From positions 16,377-80,376 of the forward strand of contig JAQGOP010000047.1 in the NCBI GenBank assembly GCA_028293545.1: DNA of 64,000 nucleotides. The letters run 5' to 3'. Positions 7,615-16,221 of the stretch are shown here, in pieces (positions within the stretch are counted from its first letter, which is position 1; each line of letters begins with the position of its first letter). The translations under genes were made by a program, and so were the position numbers. The stretch comes from Verrucomicrobiota bacterium (GTDB taxonomy: Bacteria; Verrucomicrobiota; Verrucomicrobiia; Opitutales; Opitutaceae). Below the pieces are notes generated by a model, which saw only the letters and a list, made by a program, of their open reading frames with translations, ran no database searches and was not told the DNA's origin.

Positions 7615-8769
7615 ATGAGCTTCGATTTCGACCACCCACCCGCACGCCTCGGCACTGACTCCCAAAAATGGCAGAAATACGCCGGGAAGGATATCCTGCC
7701 GATGTGGGTGGCGGACATGGATTTCAAATCGCCGCCGGCCATCACCGAAGCACTGGTGACGCGCGTCGCCCACGGCATCTACGGTTATGCGCGCCCGGTA
7801 CAGTCCACCACCGACGCGATCGTCGCGGCGATGGCTTCGCGGTATGGCTGGAAAATCGAGCCCACGTGGATCGTCTGGCTCCCGGGATTGGTCGTCGGCT
7901 TGAACGTCACGGCGCAGGCCTTCGCCGAGCCCGGGGATGAAGTGCTGACGCTGTCGCCGGTTTACCCGCCGTTCATGACTGCGCCCAAAAACAGCTCGCG
8001 CGTATCGCGGCAGGTCCCGTTCGAGCTCGTCGACGGCACGTGGCGGATCAACTGGGAGGCCCTGGAACGCGCCGTCACGCCGCGCACAAAACTTTTTTAC
8101 CTCTGCAATCCGCACAACCCGCTGGCGCGCGTCTGGCGCCGCAATGAGCTCGAGCAGCTCGGCGCCTTCTGCCTGCGGCACAAGCTCGTGCTCTGCTCCG
8201 ACGAGATCCATTGCGACCTCATCCTCAATCCCGAGCTCAAGCACATCCCGACAGCGCTGCTCTCGCCGGAAATTTCGTCGCGGACCATCACGCTCATGGC
8301 GCCGAGCAAGACCTACAATATTCCCGGCCTCGGCACGTCGTTCGCCCTCATCTCGGATGCGATGCGCCGCACGCAGTTCGTGCGTGCGACCGCGGGAATC
8401 GTCGCGGAAGTGAACGTGCTCGGGTTCACCGCCTGCGAAGCCGCATATCGCGACAGCGAACCGTGGCGCCTTGCGCTGCTCGATTACCTGCGCGGCAATC
8501 GCGACCACCTGCTCGATTTCGTCGCGCGCGAGCTTCCGGGCGTGAAAGTCGAAGCCCCCATCGAGGCCACCTACCTGGCCTGGCTCAACGTGGCGGCGCT
8601 CAATCTACCCGACCCGATCGCGCATTTTGAAAAACACGGCGTGGGCTTGAGCGACGGTGTTTTTTTCGGCGCGCAAAAGGGCCAGTACGTGCGGATCAAT
8701 TTCGGCTGCACCCGCGCGACCTTGGTCGAAGGCCTCCAGCGCATGAAGCGGGCAGTCAAAGCGACCTGA
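7615..8769 (+). CDS. PatB/MalY-type pyridoxal-phosphate C-S lyase / aminotransferase
   Basis: Fold-type I PLP enzyme of the MalY/PatB group, most likely a cystathionine beta-lyase (releases homocysteine, pyruvate and ammonia) or an aminotransferase of similar fold. Evidence: N-terminal MSFDFDHPPARLGTDSQKW, PMWVADMDFKSPPAI, YGYARP, CNPHNPLARVW (usually CNPHNPVGRVW), SDEIHCDL, and the Schiff-base lysine in APSKTYNIPGL. Full length at 384 residues from the ATG at 7615; an upstream ATG at 7555 is less likely because it adds 20 residues not seen in the family. The DusB gene follows at once. Confidence 0.9.
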   Translation: MSFDFDHPPARLGTDSQKWQKYAGKDILPMWVADMDFKSPPAITEALVTRVAHGIYGYARPVQSTTDAIVAAMASRYGWKIEPTWIVWLPGLVVGLNVTAQAFAEPGDEVLTLSPVYPPFMTAPKNSSRVSRQVPFELVDGTWRINWEALERAVTPRTKLFYLCNPHNPLARVWRRNELEQLGAFCLRHKLVLCSDEIHCDLILNPELKHIPTALLSPEISSRTITLMAPSKTYNIPGLGTSFALISDAMRRTQFVRATAGIVAEVNVLGFTACEAAYRDSEPWRLALLDYLRGNRDHLLDFVARELPGVKVEAPIEATYLAWLNVAALNLPDPIAHFEKHGVGLSDGVFFGAQKGQYVRINFGCTRATLVEGLQRMKRAVKAT

Positions 8770-8790
8770 GTGGACGGCGCCTCGGTTCCC

Positions 8791-9900
8791 ATGCGCATCG
8801 GCCCGTACGAACTGTCATCGAACCTGTTTCTCTCGCCGCTCGCGGGCTATACGAACCTGCCCATGCGGGAAACGATCCGCGAACTCGGCGGGTTGGGCTG
8901 GGCCACGACAGACCTCGTCAACGCCCGTTCCCTCATTGAGCGGAATCCCACCGCGCTCAAACTCGTGGCCTCGTCCGCGGCCGACCGACCCCTTGCGATC
9001 CAGCTTTTCGGCAGCGTGCCGGAGGAAATGCGCGACGCCGCGCTGATCTGCGAGTCGCTCGGGGCCGAGTCGGTTGACATCAACATGGGCTGCCCGGTTC
9101 GCAAAGTCGTCAACATCGGCGGCGGCTCCGCCATGATGACCGAACTCGGCAAGACCGCGGCGCTGGTGCGCGGGATGATCGCGGCGGTGAAAATCCCGGT
9201 GACGGCGAAAATGCGCCTCGGTTGGGACGACGACAACCTGACGGCGCCGGATTTGGTGCGGGTCTTGGAAGATGTCGGCGTGGCCGCTGTTTTCGTGCAC
9301 GGCCGCACGCGAGCCCAGGGCTTCAGTGGCACCGTGAATCTCGACGGGATCCGCAGCGTCGTCGCGGCCGCGCGGAAAATTCCCGTGATCGGAAATGGCG
9401 ACGTCACCACGCCCGAGGCAGCCAGGCACATGATCGACGAAACCGGCTGCACTGGCGTGAGCATCGGGCGCGGGGCATTTTACGACCCGTGGATTTTTCG
9501 GCGGACCGATCATTACCTTCGCACCGGCGAACTCACGCCCGAGCCAATTTTCGCGGAACGCATGGCGGTGCTGCGCCGCCATTTCGAACGTTACGTGGCT
9601 TTTTACGGGGAGGAGCATGGCTCGCGCCTGTTCCGCAAAGTCGCGCCGTGGTACGCCAAGCGCTTCGGGCCCGCGAAAAGTTTCAAGCGCCGCATCATCA
9701 CGATCACCTCGCGTGCGGACTTCGACGCCGCGGTCGCCGAGTACCTCACGTGGCGCGCGCCTTTCTGCGATGAGCAGGGCGAGCTGCTGCCGAAATTCCG
9801 GCCCGCACCGATGGTCGCATCCTTCATGGCGGAGGAAGGCGACGAACCGGCCGTGCGCTCGTCGATTCCGGTCCCGAAGGGGCCGGTCGAAGTCTGGTAG
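8791..9900 (+). CDS. dusB: tRNA-dihydrouridine synthase (DusB-like)
   Basis: FMN flavoenzyme that reduces uridine to dihydrouridine in tRNA D-loops. TIM-barrel domain with LSPLAGYTNLPMR (FMN site), INMGCPVRKV carrying the catalytic Cys, KMRLGWD, VHGRTRAQGFSG, and IGNGDVTTPEAA/SIGRGAFYDPWIF for phosphate binding. A C-terminal helical tRNA-binding domain follows. The ATG at 8791 gives MRIGPYEL, matching E. coli DusB (MRIGQYQL); the in-frame GTG at 8770, touching the upstream stop, would add seven residues. 369 residues. Likely cotranscribed with the PatB-like gene and marC. Confidence 0.94.
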   Translation: MRIGPYELSSNLFLSPLAGYTNLPMRETIRELGGLGWATTDLVNARSLIERNPTALKLVASSAADRPLAIQLFGSVPEEMRDAALICESLGAESVDINMGCPVRKVVNIGGGSAMMTELGKTAALVRGMIAAVKIPVTAKMRLGWDDDNLTAPDLVRVLEDVGVAAVFVHGRTRAQGFSGTVNLDGIRSVVAAARKIPVIGNGDVTTPEAARHMIDETGCTGVSIGRGAFYDPWIFRRTDHYLRTGELTPEPIFAERMAVLRRHFERYVAFYGEEHGSRLFRKVAPWYAKRFGPAKSFKRRIITITSRADFDAAVAEYLTWRAPFCDEQGELLPKFRPAPMVASFMAEEGDEPAVRSSIPVPKGPVEVW

Positions 9901-9941
9901 CGCGTCTTGCGCAGGGCGGCCGTGCGGGCAAGCCTCGCGGC

Positions 9942-10619
9942 ATGCCCAACGTCAGTCATTTCTGGGAACTCATCCTCGGCACGGTCGTTGCGCTGCTGCC
10001 GTTGATCAATCCCCTCACGGCCGCACCCACGTTCCTGGCGATCACGGAGGGTGACACGCGCGAGCGTCGGCTGCAGCAGCTCCGCATGGCGTGCATCTAC
10101 ATGGTGGTCATCCTCGTGAGTTTCCTCATCGGCGGGACGTTCATCATGGGCTTCTTCGGCCTGTCGATCCCGGGCCTGCGCATCGCCGGCGGTCTCCTGG
10201 TCGCGGGCATCGGTTCCACCATGCTGATGGGGCCGCCGCGCGACCCGAACGAACAGCAGGCTGAACGCGCCGCGCGCGCCAAGCGCGACGTTTCGTTTTC
10301 GCCGCTCGCGATGCCGATGCTGAGCGGGCCGGGTTCGATCGCGGTGACGATTGGCTTCACTTCCCTCGCGACGCAGTGGGTCGACTACATCGCCATCATC
10401 CTCGGAATTGCGACCGTCGCGATCATCACCTACGTCACGCTGCGCTTGTCGGAACGCGTGGTGCGCGTGATCGGGGTGAACGGCATGAACGCGCTGTCCA
10501 AGGTCATGGGCTTCCTGATCCTCTGCATCGGAGTCCAATTCGTCGTGAACGGCATCCTCAACATCGCGACCGACCCCGCGCTGATCCGCAGCATCCGCGA
10601 CGCCATCATGAGCAGGTAG
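9942..10619 (+). CDS. MarC family membrane protein (UPF0056)
   Basis: Six-helix inner-membrane protein of the MarC/YchE/YhgN family, 225 residues. Despite the name, the link to multiple antibiotic resistance is doubtful and its transport role is undefined. Typical motifs are LPLINPLTAAPTFLAIT near the N-terminus, GLRIAGGLLVAGIGSTML in the middle and PLAMPMLSGPGSIAVTIG before the third-quarter helices. Starts 41 bases after dusB. Followed directly by a REP-like repeat, which may mark the end of the transcription unit. Confidence 0.92.
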   Translation: MPNVSHFWELILGTVVALLPLINPLTAAPTFLAITEGDTRERRLQQLRMACIYMVVILVSFLIGGTFIMGFFGLSIPGLRIAGGLLVAGIGSTMLMGPPRDPNEQQAERAARAKRDVSFSPLAMPMLSGPGSIAVTIGFTSLATQWVDYIAIILGIATVAIITYVTLRLSERVVRVIGVNGMNALSKVMGFLILCIGVQFVVNGILNIATDPALIRSIRDAIMSR

Positions 10620-10634
10620 GCCGCAGGATTTGAA

Positions 10635-10769
10635 TGTAGCGCAGGCATCCTGCCTGCTTTGTTCCGCCTGCGATCCACTCCGTTCAAAAATCCTGATGCC
10701 CGGGATATTCCTCGTGGAGCGGAACGGCGGCGTGGACTCGGCGTCAGCAGGCAGGATGCCTGCGCTACA
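10635..10769. repeat. REP-like inverted repeat, GTAGCGCAGGC family
   Basis: Perfect 24-bp inverted arms at 10635-10658 (TGTAGCGCAGGCATCCTGCC, then TGCT) and 10746-10769. The arm is itself partly palindromic (GCAGGCATCCTGCCTGC). The 87-base centre contains smaller complementary pieces (GTTCCGCC / GGCGGAAC-like). It lies between marC and the GH78 gene. The same arm recurs at 49943-50056, and half of it at 42947-42972. Confidence 0.85.
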
Positions 10770-10835
10770 AAGTCCGCGGCCGGATGCGGACTTCCCCCTC
10801 GACCGCACCGGTCAGACGTGTTGGGTTGCCGCCCG

Positions 10836-13184
10836 ATGCCCCCCAGCCTGCTCTCTGCCCCGGAGGACAAGATTTTTGCCCGCGCCGAGTGGATCTGGCC
10901 CTATGACCATCGCTGGGACCTGCACAATGCGTATGCGCTTTTCCGCCGGGACTTCACGCTCCTGCGCGTGCCGCACCGGGCCCCGCTGTTCATCACCGCG
11001 GACCAGTCGTATCATCTCTATATCAACGGGGCCTTCGTCGGTCGCGGACCTGCGCGCGGATTCCAGTCACATTGGCCCTACGACGAAATCGACGTGGCTC
11101 GCTGGCTCGTCCCCGGGCGAAACGTCATCGCGGTCCGCGCGCACAACCCCGGCTTCAGCAATTTCCAATATGTCTCGGCCGGTTACGCCGGCCTCCTCGT
11201 CGCCGCCCACTGGGGCGCGGTGCGGATCCACAGCGACGCCGATTGGAGATGCCGGCTTCAGCCGAACGTGATCCGCGACACCGTCCAAGCCAGCCAGCAG
11301 CTTTTTTCACAAGAGCATTTTGATGCGCGGCTGGGACTGCTCGATTGGATGAATTCGGATTTCGATGACGCGGGCTGGGGCAAGCCCAAGGGCCAGCGCC
11401 CCGGCGTGCTGCCGTGGGCCAACCTTGAGCCGCGGGGAATCCCGCAGCTCTTCGAGGAAGCTTCGCGCCCGGGGCGCGTCATCGGCAGCGGCGCAGGCGC
11501 GTGCGGCGCCGGCTGGGAGCAGGCGCGCAATCTCTATCTGCTGCGCCAAGGCGAGGACCATACGCATGCGATTGCCACCGGTGACGCCGGGCAGCTCGAA
11601 ATCCCGGCGTCGGGCGACGGACAGTTTCGCAGCTACCTCATCGACCTTGGGAAACCGGTGGTGGGAAATTTTTCCATCACCGTCGGCGGCGCGCGTGGCG
11701 GCGAAACGATCGACTTCGTCTACACCGAGATAATTTCGCCGGAAACCCTGGAGCCCGCCCTGCGTTTTCCGGATGGCAGCAGCGTGTCGTTCAGCAGCCG
11801 GCTGATCTGCCGGGCCGGTCGCACCGAGCACATGTTTTACCATCCGTATGGTTTCCGCTACGCGATGATCGTGGTGCGAAATTCCTCCGCGCCGTTGACC
11901 GTTTCTCTCTGGTTGCGACGCACCGGCTATCCCGTCGAACGGCGCGGATCGTTCCAAAGTTCGGACCGCGGGCTCGAGCAGATCTGGGAAACCTGCGCGT
12001 GGTCCCAGCAGAACTGCATGCTCGATGCGTACGTCGACACGCCGTGGCGCGAGCAGGCGCAGTGGTGGGGCGATGCGCGGGTGCAGGCGTGGAACACGTT
12101 TCATCTCAGCGGCGACGCACGGCTGTTTCGGCGCGGCATTTATCAAATCGGCGCGCAGACCACGTTTGACGGCCTGACGTACGGCCACGCGCCCACGATG
12201 GCGCATAACTGCATCATTCCCGATTTCACGCTGATCTGGATTGTCACGCAGTGGGATTATTACTGGCAGACCGGCGATCTTCAGCCGTTCCGCGACCAGC
12301 GGGCGGTGATCGACGGGGCGCTCGGGTATTTCGCCGCCCACACCGGCAAGGACGGGCTGGTGCACTACGATCCCCGCTACTGGCTGTTCCTCGATTGGAC
12401 GGAGCTGCCGCGCGACGGCGCTTCGAGCATTTATAATTTGTGGCTGCTGATTGCGCTCGAGCGATTGGCCGAAATGCACCGGCTCTCTCGCGACGCGGAA
12501 GCATCCGCGAAATGCACTCGTTGGGCGGCGCGGCTCCGCACGAAATTGCGGACGCTGGTGAATTCGCGCGGGCTGATGAGCGACGGCTACGATGCGAAGG
12601 GGAAGCTGCTCCGAAGCACTTCACCCCACGCGCAAACCCTGGCCTTGATGACCGGTTTGGCGCCGAAGTCCGGTGCGGTGATGGAAGACTTTCTCCTCGA
12701 ATACCTGCGCGATGAAAGCCCGCACACCGCCAAACCCAGCGCATACTGGATCACGTATGTTTATTCGCTTCTGACCGACCTCGGCCACGGTGCGAAAGTC
12801 ATCTCCCATCTTCGTCCGCGCTGGGAACCCATGGTTGCCCAAGGTTCGACGTTCGAACTTTTTCAGGACCATCCGGAGTTTCCGATCAGCCATTCCCACG
12901 CCTGGTCGGCGCACCCGCTTTTTCACCTGATGGGAATCATCGGGGGAATCCGCCAGGTCGCGCCCGCTTGGAGGAAAATCCGTTTCGCTCCCGAGTTTGT
13001 GGGCGTATCCGGCGGCGCAACGGTGCCAACGCCCCGCGGCGCCATCAGCAGCCAGTGGGAACGGCGCGACCAGCAACTCCACGTCGAACTGAATCTGCCG
13101 CGCGGGATCACGGCGACGGTCGCATTCGAAGGACAGCCTTCGCGCCACGTCACCGGCAAAAATCGCTGGACGCTGCGGGCGTAG
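10836..13184 (+). CDS. Glycoside hydrolase family 78-like (alpha-L-rhamnosidase)
   Basis: Large glycosidase (782 residues from the ATG at 10836) with an N-terminal beta-sandwich accessory domain (DQSYHLYINGAFVGRGPARG) and an (alpha/alpha)6 barrel typical of GH78. The catalytic region contains CMLDAYVDTPWREQAQWWGDARVQAWN, equivalent to the DCPQRDERLGWTGDAQ block of rhamnosidases, and FLDWTELPRDGASSIYN. A C-terminal beta-domain ends the protein. No signal peptide, so probably cytoplasmic, acting on imported oligosaccharides. The open frame extends 59 codons upstream into the repeat element, but that part looks non-coding. Exact substrate uncertain. Confidence 0.82.
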   Translation: MPPSLLSAPEDKIFARAEWIWPYDHRWDLHNAYALFRRDFTLLRVPHRAPLFITADQSYHLYINGAFVGRGPARGFQSHWPYDEIDVARWLVPGRNVIAVRAHNPGFSNFQYVSAGYAGLLVAAHWGAVRIHSDADWRCRLQPNVIRDTVQASQQLFSQEHFDARLGLLDWMNSDFDDAGWGKPKGQRPGVLPWANLEPRGIPQLFEEASRPGRVIGSGAGACGAGWEQARNLYLLRQGEDHTHAIATGDAGQLEIPASGDGQFRSYLIDLGKPVVGNFSITVGGARGGETIDFVYTEIISPETLEPALRFPDGSSVSFSSRLICRAGRTEHMFYHPYGFRYAMIVVRNSSAPLTVSLWLRRTGYPVERRGSFQSSDRGLEQIWETCAWSQQNCMLDAYVDTPWREQAQWWGDARVQAWNTFHLSGDARLFRRGIYQIGAQTTFDGLTYGHAPTMAHNCIIPDFTLIWIVTQWDYYWQTGDLQPFRDQRAVIDGALGYFAAHTGKDGLVHYDPRYWLFLDWTELPRDGASSIYNLWLLIALERLAEMHRLSRDAEASAKCTRWAARLRTKLRTLVNSRGLMSDGYDAKGKLLRSTSPHAQTLALMTGLAPKSGAVMEDFLLEYLRDESPHTAKPSAYWITYVYSLLTDLGHGAKVISHLRPRWEPMVAQGSTFELFQDHPEFPISHSHAWSAHPLFHLMGIIGGIRQVAPAWRKIRFAPEFVGVSGGATVPTPRGAISSQWERRDQQLHVELNLPRGITATVAFEGQPSRHVTGKNRWTLRA

Positions 13185-13188
13185 GGCC

Positions 13189-13220
13189 CGGCGAGTCGCC
13201 GACGGGCGGCGCTACGCCGC
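13189..13220. repeat. Two short perfect palindromes between convergent genes
   Basis: CGGCGAGTCGCCG (13189-13201) and GCGGCGCTACGCCGC (13206-13220) lie back to back between the stop codons of the GH78 gene and the proline-rich gene. The second contains GCGCTAC, as in the GTAGCGCAGGC repeats. They could act as weak terminators or be a degenerate repeat; there is no T tract. Confidence 0.55.
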
Positions 13221-14348
13221 TCAGTAACGGCGCGATACCGACGCGCCGGAGGAATCCTTGAAAATGATCGTTTTCGTCGCGGGATCGACCGTCTCGAAGC
13301 GGATCGCCAGGCCGGCGTCGACGGTTTCACCCGCGCGAATCAGGCGGCCGTTGATGAACGCGCGTGACGGGCTGCCTTGGAACACCCCGCTGATCTTGGC
13401 GTCGGCCACGAAGGTGCGGAAAGACTGGCTGGCCTCGACCTCGGCCTCGACCGCTTGGGTCGTCACGGTCACGCCCGGCGCGAGATCGGTGGTCGCATTC
13501 GAACTGGTTTCGCCCGATCTCGGCCGCGGCTTGACCACGTGCGCATCGGGGCGCTCAACCGGCTCCGGAACTTTTGCCACTTCGGTTTCGGGGGGAGGGG
13601 TCACAACTTCCGGCGGAGCGGTAACCACGGGCCGCGGCGGCGGGATGCGGGTCGAGGGCGGCGGGGGCGGATTGATGAATTTGAATTTCGCGATCGCGAG
13701 GATCGACGCTGCCAGTCCGATGCTGAGCAATCCGACCAGCAGGAGCTTGAGAACTTTCCGACGGCGGGTCGCCGCGGCGAGCGCGGAAGGCGGGATCCGT
13801 CGGCCGGGAGGACCCGGGCGCCGCACGCCGGGACGCGGAACATTGGGCCGCAACAGAACCGTGGGGCCAGCCGGCGGAGGCGCTCCTCCTTCGGACAGCG
13901 GCGGAACCATGACGGGAAAAGGCGGGGGCGATTTCTCGGCGTCCTCCTCGGGTTCATCCGCCGCCGCGGCTTCGATCGCTGCGCCGGGCACCTTGATCTT
14001 GAGTTTGATTTTCGGCTCTTCCGGCGCAGGCGGGGCCGGTGGCGCTTCGGCGGCGGCCTCATTTTCGGCCGGCAGTTCCGGCGGCGCCCCGGATTCAGCC
14101 GCCGCTTCCGGTTGCGGGCTGAGCTTCGGCTTCAGTTTGAAACGTTCGGCCGATGGCGCCGGCTCGGGTTCGGGAGTCGCAACGGTTTCAGAGGCAGGCT
14201 GGGCCGTTAATTTCGGCTTGAGACGGATTTTCCCACCTTCGGGCTCGGGCGGAGCGCCGGGCGCCGCGGGCGCAGGCGGAGGGGTTTCTCCTTCCGGCCG
14301 CTGGCGCGGCTTCAGGCGAAGCGAAGGAGGCGGAGTCTCGTCACTCAT
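13221..14348 (-). CDS. Proline-rich single-pass membrane protein with repeated LKPKL motifs
   Basis: Unrecognised 375-residue protein. A long disordered, P/E/A-rich N-terminal part (1-195) precedes one membrane helix (about 200-220, LKLLLVGLLSIGLAASILAIA), then a second proline-rich linker and a small C-terminal domain (about 310-375). The N-terminal part repeats a basic motif: LRLKPRQ (10-16), IRLKPKL (41-47), FKLKPKL (70-76), IKLKIKV (114-120) and VLLRPNV (165-170). Positive residues before the helix predict a cytoplasmic N-terminus. The C-terminal stretch FQGSPSRAFINGRLIRAGETV faintly resembles the small domain of GspB/PilP secretion proteins; this is only a suggestion. Confidence 0.75.
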   Translation of the reverse strand: MSDETPPPSLRLKPRQRPEGETPPPAPAAPGAPPEPEGGKIRLKPKLTAQPASETVATPEPEPAPSAERFKLKPKLSPQPEAAAESGAPPELPAENEAAAEAPPAPPAPEEPKIKLKIKVPGAAIEAAAADEPEEDAEKSPPPFPVMVPPLSEGGAPPPAGPTVLLRPNVPRPGVRRPGPPGRRIPPSALAAATRRRKVLKLLLVGLLSIGLAASILAIAKFKFINPPPPPSTRIPPPRPVVTAPPEVVTPPPETEVAKVPEPVERPDAHVVKPRPRSGETSSNATTDLAPGVTVTTQAVEAEVEASQSFRTFVADAKISGVFQGSPSRAFINGRLIRAGETVDAGLAIRFETVDPATKTIIFKDSSGASVSRRY

Positions 14349-14449
14349 GCGGTAAAAAAATGAAAACTAATTTTTGGCTGGCGCGAAACCAAAAAGATTC
14401 CCTCGCGGTCAATACCGGTCATCGTAGCTTTTCTTCAACAGCTTTATTT

Positions 14450-14698
14450 ATGAAACGTGCGCTCCTCATCATCCTCATGTTGCCTTTGTTTGCTGCCACG
14501 GGTTGCTGGCATCGAAAGGGCAAGACCAAGGAAGTTACTGCGGTCGCCACCGATGTCGAGGAAGGCTTCAAACAACGTTGGGTCGACAAGCGCGCGGGTG
14601 AGCTCGTGGCCCTGGGGCAGCAGAATGATGCCGCGCGCCAGCATGCGATTGAGGAGTTCCAAGCTCGCTACACTTACCTCCGGACCGCCGGGAAATGA
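14450..14698 (+). CDS. Small lipoprotein, hypothetical
   Basis: 82-residue protein with a lipoprotein signal peptide: MKRALLIILMLPLFAATGCWH, lipobox AATGC, lipidated Cys at about residue 20. The mature part is about 60 charged residues (KGKTKEVTAVATDVEEGFKQRWVDKRAGEL) predicted to be helical; no family recognised. The ATG at 14450 gives the signal peptide; the frame is open to 14360 but that extension is implausible. The stop overlaps the rarD start by 4 bases (ATGA), so the two are translationally coupled. Confidence 0.75.
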   Translation: MKRALLIILMLPLFAATGCWHRKGKTKEVTAVATDVEEGFKQRWVDKRAGELVALGQQNDAARQHAIEEFQARYTYLRTAGK

Positions 14699-15600
14699 GC
14701 AGTGACGCCAGCCGGGGCGCCGCTCGCGGCGCCCTCGCCGCTGCTGGCTGCTATTTTTGCTGGGGGCTGTTCCCGATTTACTGGAAACAGCTGTCCGCGA
14801 TCTACGCCGCGCAAATCATCGCGCACCGCCATGTGTGGTCGCTGGGCTTCGTCCTGATCCTGATGGGCGCGGGCGCCGGATTTTCCGAGCTGCGCGCCGC
14901 CCTGTTCTCTCCCATCGCGTTGAAATGGCACGCACTCAGCGGGGGCCTCCTCACCGTCAATTGGCTCGTTTACGTCTGGGGCGTGAACCATGGCCACGTC
15001 CTCGAAACCAGCCTTGGCTACTTCCTGGTCCCCTTGGTCAACGTCGCTCTGGGCCGCCTTGTCCTGCACGAACGCCTCCGGCGCGCCCAATGGATCGCCA
15101 TCGGCTTCGCGGTCGCCGGCGTCACGCTGCTGCTCGCCGGCCTGGGGCGCCTGCCGTGGATCGCCCTTACGCTCGCGGTCACCTTTGGAATTTATGGGCT
15201 GCTCCGGAAGAAATCCCCGCTGGGGCCGCTCATCGGTTTGGGATTGGAAACGCTGCTGCTTTTCCCGTTCGCGCTCGGCTACCTGATCTGGACCCAAGCC
15301 AACGGGACGGGAGCCTTGGGACGGGTCGGCGTGCCTGAGCACATCATGGTGTTCGCGGCCGGCATCGTGACCGCGATCCCGCTGCTGCTCTTCGCCTATG
15401 GCGCGCGGCGGATCCGGCTCTCGACGCTTGGCTTGCTCCAATACATCGCGCCGACGGTCCAGTTCATCCTCGGCGTCTGGGTTTTTCACGAGCCGTTCTC
15501 CCGGGAACGCGCCGCGGCGTTCGCCTTCATCTGGTGCGGGCTGGCGCTCTACACGGCAGACAACCTGTGGGCGCAGCGGGGGCGTGAAGTTAAAGGCTGA
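14695..15600 (+). CDS. rarD: RarD-type EamA transporter
   Basis: Ten-helix drug/metabolite transporter of the EamA family, closest to RarD. 301 residues with CYFCWGLFPIYWKQL in the first helix, ETSLGYFLVPLVNVALGRLVLHERL at the end of the first five-helix unit, and TLGLLQYIAPTVQFILGVWVFHEPF in the second, matching RarD signatures. Substrate unknown. ATG start overlaps the lipoprotein stop. Confidence 0.93.
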   Translation: MSSDASRGAARGALAAAGCYFCWGLFPIYWKQLSAIYAAQIIAHRHVWSLGFVLILMGAGAGFSELRAALFSPIALKWHALSGGLLTVNWLVYVWGVNHGHVLETSLGYFLVPLVNVALGRLVLHERLRRAQWIAIGFAVAGVTLLLAGLGRLPWIALTLAVTFGIYGLLRKKSPLGPLIGLGLETLLLFPFALGYLIWTQANGTGALGRVGVPEHIMVFAAGIVTAIPLLLFAYGARRIRLSTLGLLQYIAPTVQFILGVWVFHEPFSRERAAAFAFIWCGLALYTADNLWAQRGREVKG

Positions 15601-15727
15601 AAGTTGAACGCGGAAGGGCAGGAGCGCTTTGTCCCCGCTCGTTCGGTGTTTTGGTCGAACCGCTCGAGTCCGAATCCGAGCTTACAATTTTCAACTGTCC
15701 GGCCCTTTCAAATTCCCCCATCCGCCC

Positions 15728-16198
15728 TCAGTCCGCCTTGATTTCGAGCAGCTCGATTTCGAACACCAGCGTGGCGTTGCGCGGGATGCGGCCGGATTGG
15801 CCGCGCGTGCCATAGGCCAGCTCCGGCGGGACGATCAGCAGCCGGCGCTCGCCGCGTTTCATTTGGGGCAAAGTATAATCCCAGCCTTGGATCACCTGCT
15901 CGCGACCCACGCGGAAAACGAACGGCTTAGCGGGGTTGGCCGATTGGTCGAACGTCGTGCCATTGAGAAAACTGCCCTTGTAGAGCACCGCGACGGTTTC
16001 ACCGGGCAGCGGATTGAGGCCCGTTCCCTCGCGGAGGATGATATACCGGATGCCGGTGCTGTCCTTTTTGGCGCTGGGCCATTTCTGCTGCACGATTTCC
16101 AGGTCTTCCTCCGGCAGCTTCTCGCGTTGCGCGTGAAGAACAGGGACCGCCAGCAAGGCCAGCAGGAGCACAGAGAGACGAATGAGGGGGGAACGCAT
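15728..16198 (-). CDS. FKBP-type peptidyl-prolyl cis-trans isomerase, exported
   Basis: Prolyl isomerase and folding helper. 156 residues from the ATG at 16198: signal peptide MRSPLIRLSVLLLALLAVPVLHA, then one FKBP domain with GETVAVLYKGSFLNGTTFDQS, GREQVIQGWDYTLPQMKRGERRLLIVPPELAYG and LVFEIELLEI. Acts in the periplasm or at the outer face of the inner membrane. Lies 24 bases downstream of the uracil-DNA glycosylase gene, so probably in its operon, although the functions are unrelated. Confidence 0.93.
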   Translation of the reverse strand: MRSPLIRLSVLLLALLAVPVLHAQREKLPEEDLEIVQQKWPSAKKDSTGIRYIILREGTGLNPLPGETVAVLYKGSFLNGTTFDQSANPAKPFVFRVGREQVIQGWDYTLPQMKRGERRLLIVPPELAYGTRGQSGRIPRNATLVFEIELLEIKAD

Positions 16199-16221
16199 GG
16201 CAGGGTTTTCTTTAGTGGAGA

